DNA of 64,000 nucleotides from Streptomyces sp. NBC_00708 (GTDB lineage: Bacteria > Actinomycetota > Actinomycetes > Streptomycetales > Streptomycetaceae). A program made the position numbers and the translations under genes. Positions 16,813-24,556 of the stretch are shown here, one piece after another. The stretch is from assembly GCA_036226585.1 (NCBI GenBank), contig CP108997.1, positions 5,952,001 to 6,016,000 of the forward strand, given 5' to 3'. Position 1 is the stretch's first letter, and each line of letters opens with the position of its first letter. The notes under the pieces are model-generated. The model worked only from the letters and a program-made list of their open reading frames with translations. It did not search any database and was not told the origin of the DNA.

Positions 16813-18360
16813 ATGTCGATGCATGAGCGGATCGGCGAGCTGACACGCATCCGCCAGGAGGCCGTCGAGGGAGCACCCGCGGCGACCGAGGCGCAGCACG
16901 CCAAGGGCAAGCTGACCGCCCGCGAGCGCATCGAGCTGCTCTTCGACCCCGGTTCGTTCCACGAGGTCGAGCAGCTGCGGCGGCACCGGGCGACGGGTTT
17001 CGGCCTGGAGGCGAAGAAGCCGTACACCGACGGTGTGATCACCGGCTGGGGCACGGTGGAGGGCCGGACGGTCTTCGTCTACGCGCACGACTTCCGGATC
17101 TTCGGCGGCGCGCTCGGTGAGGCGCACGCGACGAAGATCCACAAGATCATGGACATGGCCATCTCGGCCGGTGCGCCGCTGGTGTCCCTGAACGACGGCG
17201 CCGGCGCCCGTATCCAGGAGGGTGTCTCGGCGCTCGCCGGGTACGGCGGGATCTTCCAGCGGAACACCAAGGCCTCCGGGGTGATTCCGCAGATCAGTGT
17301 GATGCTCGGTCCGTGCGCGGGCGGCGCGGCCTACAGCCCCGCCCTCACCGACTTCGTGTTCATGGTCCGTGAGACCTCGCAGATGTTCATCACCGGACCG
17401 GACGTCGTGAAGGCGGTCACAGGCGAGGAGATCACGCAGAACGGCCTGGGCGGCGCCGACGTCCACGCCGAGACCTCGGGCGTCGCGCACTTCGCGTACG
17501 ACGACGAGGAGACCTGCATCGCCGAGGTCCGCTACCTGCTGTCCATGCTCCCGCAGAACAACCGCGAGAACCCGCCCTCCTCGGAGAGCGACGACCCGGC
17601 CGACCGGCGGTGCGAGGCCCTGCGCGATCTGGTCCCGCTGGACGGCAGCCGCCCGTACGACATGCGGCGGGTCATCGAGGAACTGGTCGACGACGGCGAG
17701 TACATGGAGGTCCACGAGCGCTGGGCCACCAGCGTCCTCACCGCCCTCGCGCGCCTCGACGGCCGGGTCGTGGGCCTGGTCGCCAGCCAGCCGCAGGCGC
17801 TCGCGGGTGTGCTCGACATCCACTCCTCCGAGAAGGCCGCCCGCTTCGTGCAGCTCTGCGACGCCTTCAACATCCCGCTCGTCACCCTCGTCGACGTCCC
17901 CGGCTTCCTGCCCGGCGTCGACCAGGAGCACGGCGGCATCATCCGGCACGGGGCGAAGCTGCTGTACGCGTACTGCAACGCCACGGTGCCGCGTATCCAG
18001 GTCATCCTGCGCAAGGCGTACGGCGGCGCGTACATCGTGATGGACTCCCGCTCCATCGGCGCCGACCTCTCGCTCGCCTGGCCGGCCAACGAGATCGCCG
18101 TGATGGGGGCCGAGGGCGCCGCCAACGTCGTCTTCCGCCGGCGCATCCGCGCCGCGAGCGACCCGGACGCGATGCGCCGGCAGCTGGTCAAGGAGTACAG
18201 GACCGAGCTGATGCACCCCTACTACGCGGCCGAGCGCGGGCTGGTCGACGACGTCATCGACCCCGCCGACACGCGCGCCACCCTTGCTGCCGCGCTCGCC
18301 ATGCTCGGCTCCAAGCATGCCTCGCTGCCCACCCGGAAGCACGGCAACCCCCCTGTCTAG
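16813..18360 (+). CDS. Acyl-CoA carboxylase carboxyltransferase (beta) subunit
   Basis: This 515-aa protein is a biotin-dependent carboxyltransferase of the propionyl/acetyl-CoA carboxylase beta family. Two crotonase-like halves are visible: N-terminal GARIQEG and GPCAGGAAYSPALTDF (acyl-CoA oxyanion hole) and C-terminal VPGFLPGVDQEHGGIIRHGAKLL with RKAYGGAYIVM (carboxybiotin side). It transfers carboxyl from biotin to acetyl- or propionyl-CoA, giving malonyl- or methylmalonyl-CoA. ATG at 16813 sits 6 nt after AAGGAG; a TTG six bases upstream is less likely. The biotinylated alpha subunit is not in the window. It sits 8 nt upstream of the epsilon gene. Confidence 0.95.
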   Translation: MSMHERIGELTRIRQEAVEGAPAATEAQHAKGKLTARERIELLFDPGSFHEVEQLRRHRATGFGLEAKKPYTDGVITGWGTVEGRTVFVYAHDFRIFGGALGEAHATKIHKIMDMAISAGAPLVSLNDGAGARIQEGVSALAGYGGIFQRNTKASGVIPQISVMLGPCAGGAAYSPALTDFVFMVRETSQMFITGPDVVKAVTGEEITQNGLGGADVHAETSGVAHFAYDDEETCIAEVRYLLSMLPQNNRENPPSSESDDPADRRCEALRDLVPLDGSRPYDMRRVIEELVDDGEYMEVHERWATSVLTALARLDGRVVGLVASQPQALAGVLDIHSSEKAARFVQLCDAFNIPLVTLVDVPGFLPGVDQEHGGIIRHGAKLLYAYCNATVPRIQVILRKAYGGAYIVMDSRSIGADLSLAWPANEIAVMGAEGAANVVFRRRIRAASDPDAMRRQLVKEYRTELMHPYYAAERGLVDDVIDPADTRATLAAALAMLGSKHASLPTRKHGNPPV

Positions 18361-18368
18361 GAGGCACC

Positions 18369-18587
18369 ATGTCAGCACCGGCACTCCAAGGGCCCCTCGG
18401 TACGGCCCTCTTCAAGGTGATCAGGGGCGCCCCCTCCCCGGAGGAACTGGCGGCCGTCACGGCCCTGCTCACCGCCCTGACCGCAGCCGGCCATGACGAC
18501 CCCGGCCCAGTGCGCCGGGCCGCGCCGGCCGCCGTCTGGGACAGGCCCGACAGCTTTCCGCCCGCCTCCTGGATGGCCCGGCCCTGA
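18369..18587 (+). CDS. accE: Acyl-CoA carboxylase epsilon subunit
   Basis: This 72-aa protein matches the small actinobacterial epsilon subunit that stabilises and activates acyl-CoA carboxylase. The family pattern is seen in FKVIRGAPSPEELAAVTALL at residues 14-33 and in a C-terminal W plus basic end (WMARP). ATG at 18369 follows TAGGAGGCACC, 8 nt after the beta-subunit stop, so the two are co-expressed as one complex. Confidence 0.85.
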   Translation: MSAPALQGPLGTALFKVIRGAPSPEELAAVTALLTALTAAGHDDPGPVRRAAPAAVWDRPDSFPPASWMARP

Positions 18588-18732
18588 GAGGTGACAACCG
18601 GCGCTCCGGGCCCGCGGCCTGGCAGTTTGCTGCCGCTGTCGTTGCCGGGCCCGGCGGCGCCCTGGTAATCAGTCCCCAAGCGGCGAACCCGGTCGTACAG
18701 GAACGGCTGCGGTCGGAATCAGGAGGCGGTTC

Positions 18733-21720
18733 GTGCTTCAGGTGGTGTTCCGAATCCTGGGGCCGCTGGACATCAGCGCCGACGGACGGCCCGTCGTACT
18801 GCAGGGCGCCCGTCAGCGCACGATCATGTCGATGCTGCTCCTCGCCCCCAACCGTGTGGTCTCGGTCGACACCCTCGCCGACGCCGTCTGGCAGGGCCGC
18901 CCGCCCGCCACCGCGCGCAACCAGATCGCGATCTGCGTCTCCGCCCTGCGCAAGACCATCAAGAACGCGGTCGGGGTCGAGGACATCCTGGTCACCAGCC
19001 ATCCCGGCTACATGCTCTTCGCCGGTGAACATCGCATCGACGCCGTCGAGTTCGAGGAGAGCGCCGCCCGGGGGCGGGAGGCCGCCCGCCGCGGCCGGTC
19101 CGAGGAGGCGTGTGCCCACTTCGAGGAGGCGCTCGCCATGTGGCGCGGCCCCGCACTCGAAGGCATCTCCGCCGAGCGCGTCGAGTCCGAGGCCGCCCAG
19201 CTGACCGAGATGCGGCTCGACGTGTACGAGGAGTACGCCGGACTCCGCCTCGCGCTCGGCCAGCACCGCGACATGACCGGCGAGCTGAGCGCGTTCGTCC
19301 GCGAACACCCGCTCCGCGAACAGGCCAAGGGGCACCTGATGCTGGCCCAGTACCGCTCGGGCCGCCGCGCCGAGGCCCTGGAGACCTACCGCGACGCCCA
19401 GCGGCTGCTCGCCGGCGAACTCGGTATCGACCCCGGCCCCGCGCTCCAGGAACTGCACGAGGAGATCCTCGCCGACTCCCCGCGACTCGGCCTGCCCGCG
19501 GAGTCCGTCACCCTCGTCCCCCAGACGACCGTCCCCGCGCACCTGCCGCCCAGCGCCGCGTCGTTCACCGGACGCCATGCCGAACTCGCCTCCCTGGACC
19601 GGCTCCTGGACCATCTCGACGGCGGCGCGCTCCCGGTCGGGTCCATCACCGGGACGGGCGGCGTCGGCAAGACCGCCCTCGCCGTGCACTGGGCCCACCA
19701 GGTCGCCGCGCGCTTCCCGGACGGGCAGCTCTTCGCGGACATGCGCGGCTACGACGGGTCCGAGGCGCCCCGCAGACCGGCCGCGGTACTCGACAGATTC
19801 CTGCGCGCCCTGGGCGTGCCCGGACCGCAGATCCCCGCCGACCAGAACGAACGCACCGCCCTCTTCCGGAGTGTGCTGGGCGGTCGCCGGGTCCTGATCG
19901 TCCTCGACAACGCCCGCTCCTTCCAGCAGATCCGCCCCCTGCTGCCCGGCACCGGACGCTGCTGCGTCCTGGTCACCAGCAGGGACACCATGGGCCGCGC
20001 GCTCGCCGGCGACTACGCGTTCGTCCCACTGCACCTCGGCGCCCTCGAACAGGACGAGTCCATCACCCTCCTGTCCCGGGTCGCCGGTGACGACCGCTTC
20101 GGCGTCGACCCCGTGGGCGCCGCCCGGCTCAGCGCGCTCTGCGACCGCCTTCCGCTGGCGCTGCGGATCGCGGCCGCACGGCTCGCCGCCAAGCCCCACT
20201 GGTCCGTACGGACCCTGGTGGCCCGGCTGGAGGACCAGCACCGCAGGCTCGACGAACTCAGCCTGGACGAGCGGGGTGTCCGGGCCGGGCTCAGGCTCAG
20301 CTACCGGGACCTGCCCGCCGACGCGGCCCGGATGTTCCGCCGGCTCGGGGTCCTCAACGTCTCGGACTTCTCCGCCTGGGCCGGAGCCGCGCTGCTCGAC
20401 ATCGACCCGGTCGACGCCGAGGACCTCATCGAGCTGCTGGTCGACGCGCAGCTCCTGGAACCGCTCAGCGCCACCACCGGCCACGTCCGCTACCGATTCC
20501 AGGACCTGCTGCGGCTGTTCGCCCGCGAGTGCGCGCGGGAGGAGGACAGCGAGGCCGAGCTGCGTGCGGCCGGCCGGCGTGCCTGGGGCGCCTGGCTCGC
20601 GCTGGCGGGCGAGGCGCACCGGCGGGTCTACGGCGGCGACTACACCGTCATCCACGGACCCGCGCCGCTCCACCGGCTCCCCGGCCATCTGGTGGACAGC
20701 CTGCTGGAGGACCCGATGGAGTGGTTCGAGACCGAACGCTCCTCGATCACCGGCCTGGTCGAACAGGCCGCCCGCGACGACGAGTCCGCCTATGCCTGGG
20801 ACCTGGCCATGACGAGCGTGACGCTCTTCCAGAACCGCGACTACCTGGAGGACTGGCGGGACTGCGGCGAACGGGCCCTGGAGGCCGCCACCCGGACCGG
20901 GGACACCCTCGGCCGGGCGGCGATGCTGCACTCCCTCGGGACGCTGGAGATCGTCGGGTGGGACCACGATTCGGCCCACCGGCGTCTCAGCCTGGCCCTG
21001 CGGCTGTTCGAGCAGCAGGGCCAGGATCAGGGACGCGCCCTGGTCCTGCGCAACCTGGCGCTGTGCGAACGCCATCGCGGCGACATGGACCGGGCCAGGG
21101 AGATGGCCCACCGCTCGCTGGAGATCTTCCGTGCGGTCGGTGACCACTACGCCGAGGCCCATGTACTGGGCCTGCTGGCGCAGGTGGAGCTGGAACGGGG
21201 CGACCCGCAGGCGAGTCTGCGGCTGTCCTCCGAGGCGGTCGCCCGCAGCCGTGGGCTGGGAACGGAACGGGGAGAGGCGCAGAACACCGTCCGGCTGGCC
21301 GAGGCCCTGCTCCACCGGGGTGAGGGGGAGCGGGCCGAGGAAGCCTGCCGGCGCGCGCTGGAACTGGTGCGTGGCAGCGGTGACCGCCGTGGTGAGGCCC
21401 ACACGCTGCGCACCCTGGGCGAGGCACTGTGGTGCCGGGGCAGGACGGAGGAGGCGGAGGCGGTCCTGCGGGACGCCCTGCTGACCTCGGGCAAGGTGCC
21501 CGACCGCTTCCTGGAGGCGCGGGCCGCGATCGTCCTCGGCTGTGTGCAGATCCTGCACACCGACCGGGCCGGGGCGGCCGGGAGTTTCAAGACGGCGCAC
21601 GACCTCTTCGCCGAGGTCGGGGCGCCGGGCTGGCAGGACCGCTCGGCCCGGCTGCTGGCGGCGCTCGGCGACGGCGAGACCTGGGACTCGGACCGCCTGT
21701 TCGCGCTCGTACGTCCCTGA
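18733..21720 (+). CDS. AfsR-like SARP transcriptional regulator with NB-ARC and TPR domains
   Basis: This 995-aa regulator has the AfsR layout. Residues 1-95 form an OmpR-type winged helix (LQVVFRILGPLDI, TLADAVWQGRPPATARNQI); 100-250 is the bacterial transcriptional activation domain (FEEALAMWRGPALEG, DPGPALQELHEEIL); an NB-ARC ATPase follows with Walker A GTGGVGKT at 307-314 and VLIVLDNA; 650-990 is a run of TPR-like repeats. Length is close to S. coelicolor AfsR (993 aa). SARPs activate secondary-metabolism promoters by binding direct heptamer repeats. GTG at 18733 follows AGGAGGCGGTTC. It converges on the DDPWT-repeat peptide gene, a position reminiscent of afsS beside afsR. Possible targets are that gene and nearby biosynthetic genes. 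Confidence 0.93.
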   Translation: MLQVVFRILGPLDISADGRPVVLQGARQRTIMSMLLLAPNRVVSVDTLADAVWQGRPPATARNQIAICVSALRKTIKNAVGVEDILVTSHPGYMLFAGEHRIDAVEFEESAARGREAARRGRSEEACAHFEEALAMWRGPALEGISAERVESEAAQLTEMRLDVYEEYAGLRLALGQHRDMTGELSAFVREHPLREQAKGHLMLAQYRSGRRAEALETYRDAQRLLAGELGIDPGPALQELHEEILADSPRLGLPAESVTLVPQTTVPAHLPPSAASFTGRHAELASLDRLLDHLDGGALPVGSITGTGGVGKTALAVHWAHQVAARFPDGQLFADMRGYDGSEAPRRPAAVLDRFLRALGVPGPQIPADQNERTALFRSVLGGRRVLIVLDNARSFQQIRPLLPGTGRCCVLVTSRDTMGRALAGDYAFVPLHLGALEQDESITLLSRVAGDDRFGVDPVGAARLSALCDRLPLALRIAAARLAAKPHWSVRTLVARLEDQHRRLDELSLDERGVRAGLRLSYRDLPADAARMFRRLGVLNVSDFSAWAGAALLDIDPVDAEDLIELLVDAQLLEPLSATTGHVRYRFQDLLRLFARECAREEDSEAELRAAGRRAWGAWLALAGEAHRRVYGGDYTVIHGPAPLHRLPGHLVDSLLEDPMEWFETERSSITGLVEQAARDDESAYAWDLAMTSVTLFQNRDYLEDWRDCGERALEAATRTGDTLGRAAMLHSLGTLEIVGWDHDSAHRRLSLALRLFEQQGQDQGRALVLRNLALCERHRGDMDRAREMAHRSLEIFRAVGDHYAEAHVLGLLAQVELERGDPQASLRLSSEAVARSRGLGTERGEAQNTVRLAEALLHRGEGERAEEACRRALELVRGSGDRRGEAHTLRTLGEALWCRGRTEEAEAVLRDALLTSGKVPDRFLEARAAIVLGCVQILHTDRAGAAGSFKTAHDLFAEVGAPGWQDRSARLLAALGDGETWDSDRLFALVRP

Positions 21721-21732
21721 GCACCGCCCGGC

Positions 21733-22017
21733 TCAGGTCCACGGGTCGTCCGCCACCTTCGCGGGGGCGACCGTCCACGGGTCGTCCGCCCTCGCGGCGC
21801 GGACGACGGTCCACGGATCGTCGTCCTGCCGCGACGGAGCCGTGGTCCAGGGGTCGTCGGCCACCGCCCGCACCGCGGCGTCCGTACCGGACCGGAGCAC
21901 CGCCGGACCCGGGGCGCCGGCGGAACCCACCGTGCCGGCCACCGCGAGGAGGAGCACGGCTCCCGCCGCGACACGGCCCGCCGGAACGGTCCTGGCCGAG
22001 AGGGTGGAGAGCTTCAT
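21733..22017 (-). CDS. Secreted 94-aa peptide with C-terminal DDPWT repeats (unknown function)
   Basis: I do not recognise this protein. Residues 1-33 look like a signal peptide (MKLSTLSART, then hydrophobic VAAGAVLLLAVAGTVG). The mature half holds four DDPWT motifs at residues 54-58, 66-70, 78-82 and 90-94, an exact 12-residue period: DDPWTTAPSRQD, DDPWTVVRAARA, DDPWTVAPAKVA, DDPWT. The last motif is the C-terminus. Codons differ between copies, so the protein repeat is kept by selection. AGGAGG precedes ATG 22017 by 5 nt. Direct repeats of SARP type lie upstream. It lies between two SARP genes and near a halogenase-like flavoprotein. Options: a multi-core modified-peptide precursor, an AfsS-like repeat regulator (less likely with a signal peptide), or a surface or binding peptide. 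Confidence 0.85.
   Translation of the reverse strand: MKLSTLSARTVPAGRVAAGAVLLLAVAGTVGSAGAPGPAVLRSGTDAAVRAVADDPWTTAPSRQDDDPWTVVRAARADDPWTVAPAKVADDPWT
21736..21858 (-). repeat. Four-copy DDPWT coding repeat, 36-nt period
   Basis: DDPWT is encoded on the minus strand at 21844-21858, 21808-21822, 21772-21786 and 21736-21750. The period is exactly 36 nt. Synonymous codons vary (ACC/ACG for Thr, CCC/CCG for Pro, GAC/GAT for Asp) while the five residues do not. Confidence 0.95.
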
Positions 22018-22083
22018 GATGACCTCCTGTGACAGCTGCGACGGGCGTTTCGGGCTGTTGTCCCGGTGTGTGCCATGAACGGT

Positions 22084-22127
22084 ACGGAGACCCCTTTTTG
22101 AGGCTCTTTCGGCTCGCTTTCGGAGCC
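22084..22127 (-). promoter_or_regulatory. Candidate SARP-dependent promoter of the DDPWT peptide gene
   Basis: On the minus strand CCGAAAG occurs at 22117-22123 and 22106-22112, 11 bp apart, with a weaker third unit (TCAAAAA) one further turn downstream and a possible -10 (TACCGT) about 8 bp beyond. Direct repeats with 11-bp period just upstream of -10 are the usual binding arrangement for SARP regulators, and two SARP genes flank the site. No experimental support; inferred from pattern. Confidence 0.45.
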
Positions 22128-22224
22128 GCGAAATAGAGCCGATGACAAAGGAAAACACCAGGTCAATAGCGTTTCCCCCACGTGGCCCGGCGACCGGAAC
22201 GGGCCTGCTGAACGGGGGAACCGC

Positions 22225-24072
22225 ATGGAACTCAAGATCCTGGGACCCGTATCGGCCGAGCTCGACGGCCGCGCGGTCGCACTGGACGGCGGCAAGCAGC
22301 GCACCGCGCTCGCGGCCCTGCTCCTCGCCCGGGGCAAGGTCGTGTCCGACGAACGGCTGACGCTCCTGCTGTGGGGCTGGGACCCGCCCGCCACCAGCCG
22401 GAACCAGCTCTACACCTATGTGTCGCGGCTGCGTACCCGCCTCGGCGCCGGCCTCGGCCTGGAACGGCACGGGCCCGGATACCGCCTGGACATCCGGGAC
22501 GCCCGCTTCGACTGGGACGTCTTCCGCGAGCGCGCCGACTCGGGCCGCGACGCCCTGCGCGCGGCCCGGTACGCCGACGCGGAGCGCCTGCTGCACGACG
22601 CCCTCGCGCTGTGGCGGGGCCCGGCGCTCACCGACGTCACCGCACACCTCGCCGAGGCCGAGGTCCCGCGCATGGAGGAGGCCCGCCTCTCCGCGCTGGA
22701 GAACCACGCCGAGGCCGCCCTCGCGCTCGGCCGGCACACCGACATGGTCCCGGCGCTCACCCGGCAGGTCACGCTCCACCCGGTACGCGAACGGCTGCGC
22801 GGTCAGCTGATGACGGCCCTGTTCCGCTGCGGCCGGCAGGCCGACGCGCTCACGGTGTACGAGAAGGGCCGCCGCGCCCTGGCCGAGGACCTGGGCATCG
22901 ACCCGGGCCCGGAGCTGCGCGCGCTCCATCAGGAGATCCTCACCGGCACCCAGCCGCCCGCCTCCGCACCGGAGCGGGACCGCGCGACGCCGCCCGGGGC
23001 GCACGGAGAACACCCCGGACCGGTCTCCGCACCTCCGGGGGGCGGCTGGCAGGGCCTCGTCCCCGCGATGCTGCCCGCCGCACCCGGAGACTTCACCGGC
23101 CGCGCCACCGAGGTACGGGACGTGCTCGCCGCGCTGCGCGGCCACCAGGACGTCGTGGTCACCGGCGCACCCGGCACCGGCAAGTCGGCCCTCGCCCTGT
23201 GGGCCGCCGAACGCTGCCGGGCCGACTTCCCCGGCGGCCAGCTCTACGCGGACCTGCGCACCGCCGAGGGCGGGGCCCGCACGCCCGGTGAAGTCCTCGG
23301 CTGGTTCCTGCGCGCCCTCGGCACCGCACCGGACCGGCTGCCCGCGACCCAGGAGGAACGCGTCCAGCTCTACCGGACCCTGCTCGCCCGCAGCCGTCCG
23401 GTGCTGATCGTCCTCGACAACGCGGCCGACGACACGCAGGTCCGCCCGCTGCTGCCGGGCGGGGGCAAAAGCCGCACCCTCGTGACCGGAGTGCGCTCCC
23501 CGCTGGCCTCGCTGGAGGGCACCCGGCTGGTCGGGCTCGGACCCATGGAACCCGCCGAGGCCGGCGCCTTGCTGGCCGCCGTAGCCGGTTCCGCACGGCT
23601 CGCCGGGGCCCCCGAGGCGGCGGCGCGGATCGCGGAATTCTGCGACCGGCTCCCGCTCGCCCTGCGCATCGCCGCGGCCCGGCTGGCGGCCCACCCGCAC
23701 TGGCCCGCGGCCCGGCTGGCCGAGCGGCTGGCCCCGGAGGACCGCCGGCTGGGGGAGCTGCGGATCGGCTCCCTCGACGTACGGGCCGGGCTGCGCACCG
23801 CCCTGGCGCAGCTCGACCGGGCCACCAGGCCGGCGTTCGCCGTCCTGGCACGGGCCGGCCTGTCCGCGCTGACCGCCGGCGACGCCGCGGCGCTGCTGGG
23901 CACGGGACCGGAGGAGGCCGAGGAACTGCTCGAACGGCTGGCGGACGCCCGGCTGCTGGAAGCGTGGAGCGTCGGCGGCGACGCGCGCCTGAGTTACCGC
24001 TTCATGCCGTTGGTGGGGCTGTTCGCCAGGGAACAGTGCGCCGATCCCGTCCTCGCTCCCGTCCCGGCGTGA
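22225..24072 (+). CDS. SARP-family regulator with NB-ARC domain, no TPR region
   Basis: This 615-aa regulator starts MELKILGPVSAELDG, an OmpR-type DNA-binding domain, followed by the BTAD (LHDALALWRGPALTD, VYEKGRRALAEDLGIDPGPELRALHQEIL) and an NB-ARC ATPase with Walker A GAPGTGKS at 314-321 and VLIVLDNA. It ends near residue 615 without the TPR array of the first regulator. ATG 22225 follows GGGGGAACCGC. It is divergent from the DDPWT peptide gene. It is probably a pathway-type activator of genes in 21.7-26.2 kb, though this is inferred from position only. Confidence 0.9.
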   Translation: MELKILGPVSAELDGRAVALDGGKQRTALAALLLARGKVVSDERLTLLLWGWDPPATSRNQLYTYVSRLRTRLGAGLGLERHGPGYRLDIRDARFDWDVFRERADSGRDALRAARYADAERLLHDALALWRGPALTDVTAHLAEAEVPRMEEARLSALENHAEAALALGRHTDMVPALTRQVTLHPVRERLRGQLMTALFRCGRQADALTVYEKGRRALAEDLGIDPGPELRALHQEILTGTQPPASAPERDRATPPGAHGEHPGPVSAPPGGGWQGLVPAMLPAAPGDFTGRATEVRDVLAALRGHQDVVVTGAPGTGKSALALWAAERCRADFPGGQLYADLRTAEGGARTPGEVLGWFLRALGTAPDRLPATQEERVQLYRTLLARSRPVLIVLDNAADDTQVRPLLPGGGKSRTLVTGVRSPLASLEGTRLVGLGPMEPAEAGALLAAVAGSARLAGAPEAAARIAEFCDRLPLALRIAAARLAAHPHWPAARLAERLAPEDRRLGELRIGSLDVRAGLRTALAQLDRATRPAFAVLARAGLSALTAGDAAALLGTGPEEAEELLERLADARLLEAWSVGGDARLSYRFMPLVGLFAREQCADPVLAPVPA

Positions 24073-24149
24073 GGACGCCGCGCCCCTCTCCTCGCTCCCC
24101 GGTCCGGTGGACCGGCCGTCCGCCGGCCGGCCCCCCGGGCTCTTCGGCG

Positions 24150-24389
24150 TCAGCCGCAGCCGCCCGCATGCCCCTCGTCCAGGCCGTAGGCGGCTATGTA
24201 GCCGGTGGCCGCGGTGCCCGGGTTCGCCAGTCCGGTCAGGGCGTCCACGTACTCCGCCAGCAGGTCGGTCCAGGGCGCGCCGGTGTCCCGCAGCAGAATC
24301 TCCTGAGCCGTCGCTTCCCGTCGCTCGATCTCCGCCAGGAATTCCAGCGGATGCTGAACCGTCGTGGGGCCGGGCTGCTTGTCGTACAT
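24150..24389 (-). CDS. Unrecognised 79-aa protein divergent from the halogenase-like gene
   Basis: No family is recognised. The product is acidic and soluble: MYDKQPGPTTVQHPLEFL, a probable helix with AEIERREATAQEILLRD, then GAPWTDLLAEYVDALTG and a Gly/Ala-rich end GHAGGCG. No signal peptide. AGGAGGA sits directly ahead of two consecutive ATGs (24392 and 24389); the second has better spacing. It is transcribed away from the halogenase-like gene across a 167-nt shared control region. A Gly-rich tail with one Cys and a helical leader-like front would fit a ribosomal-peptide precursor, but a small partner or regulatory protein is as likely. Confidence 0.65.
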   Translation of the reverse strand: MYDKQPGPTTVQHPLEFLAEIERREATAQEILLRDTGAPWTDLLAEYVDALTGLANPGTAATGYIAAYGLDEGHAGGCG

Positions 24390-24556
24390 CATTCCTCCTG
24401 TATGGGTCCGGGCCCCGATCAGGTCCCGCACCAACAGGTTCGGCCGAGGGGATACAGGAATTCCCCGGGATATCTGTACGCGTCCGTGCAGACCGGTACA
24501 GGTCTCCATGGCGTCGCGATGGATGCGGTACAGAAAGGGCGGGGAGAGTGAACGCC

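Noticed and set aside
18469..21600. Minus-strand frame of over 1000 codons opposite the AfsR-like gene
   Set aside because: The plus strand has clear domains along its length; the minus product is Gly/Val/Gln-rich with no motif.
21733..22017. Calling the DDPWT gene afsS
   Set aside because: AfsS has a different repeat (DNHMP type) and no signal peptide; only position beside an AfsR-like gene agrees.
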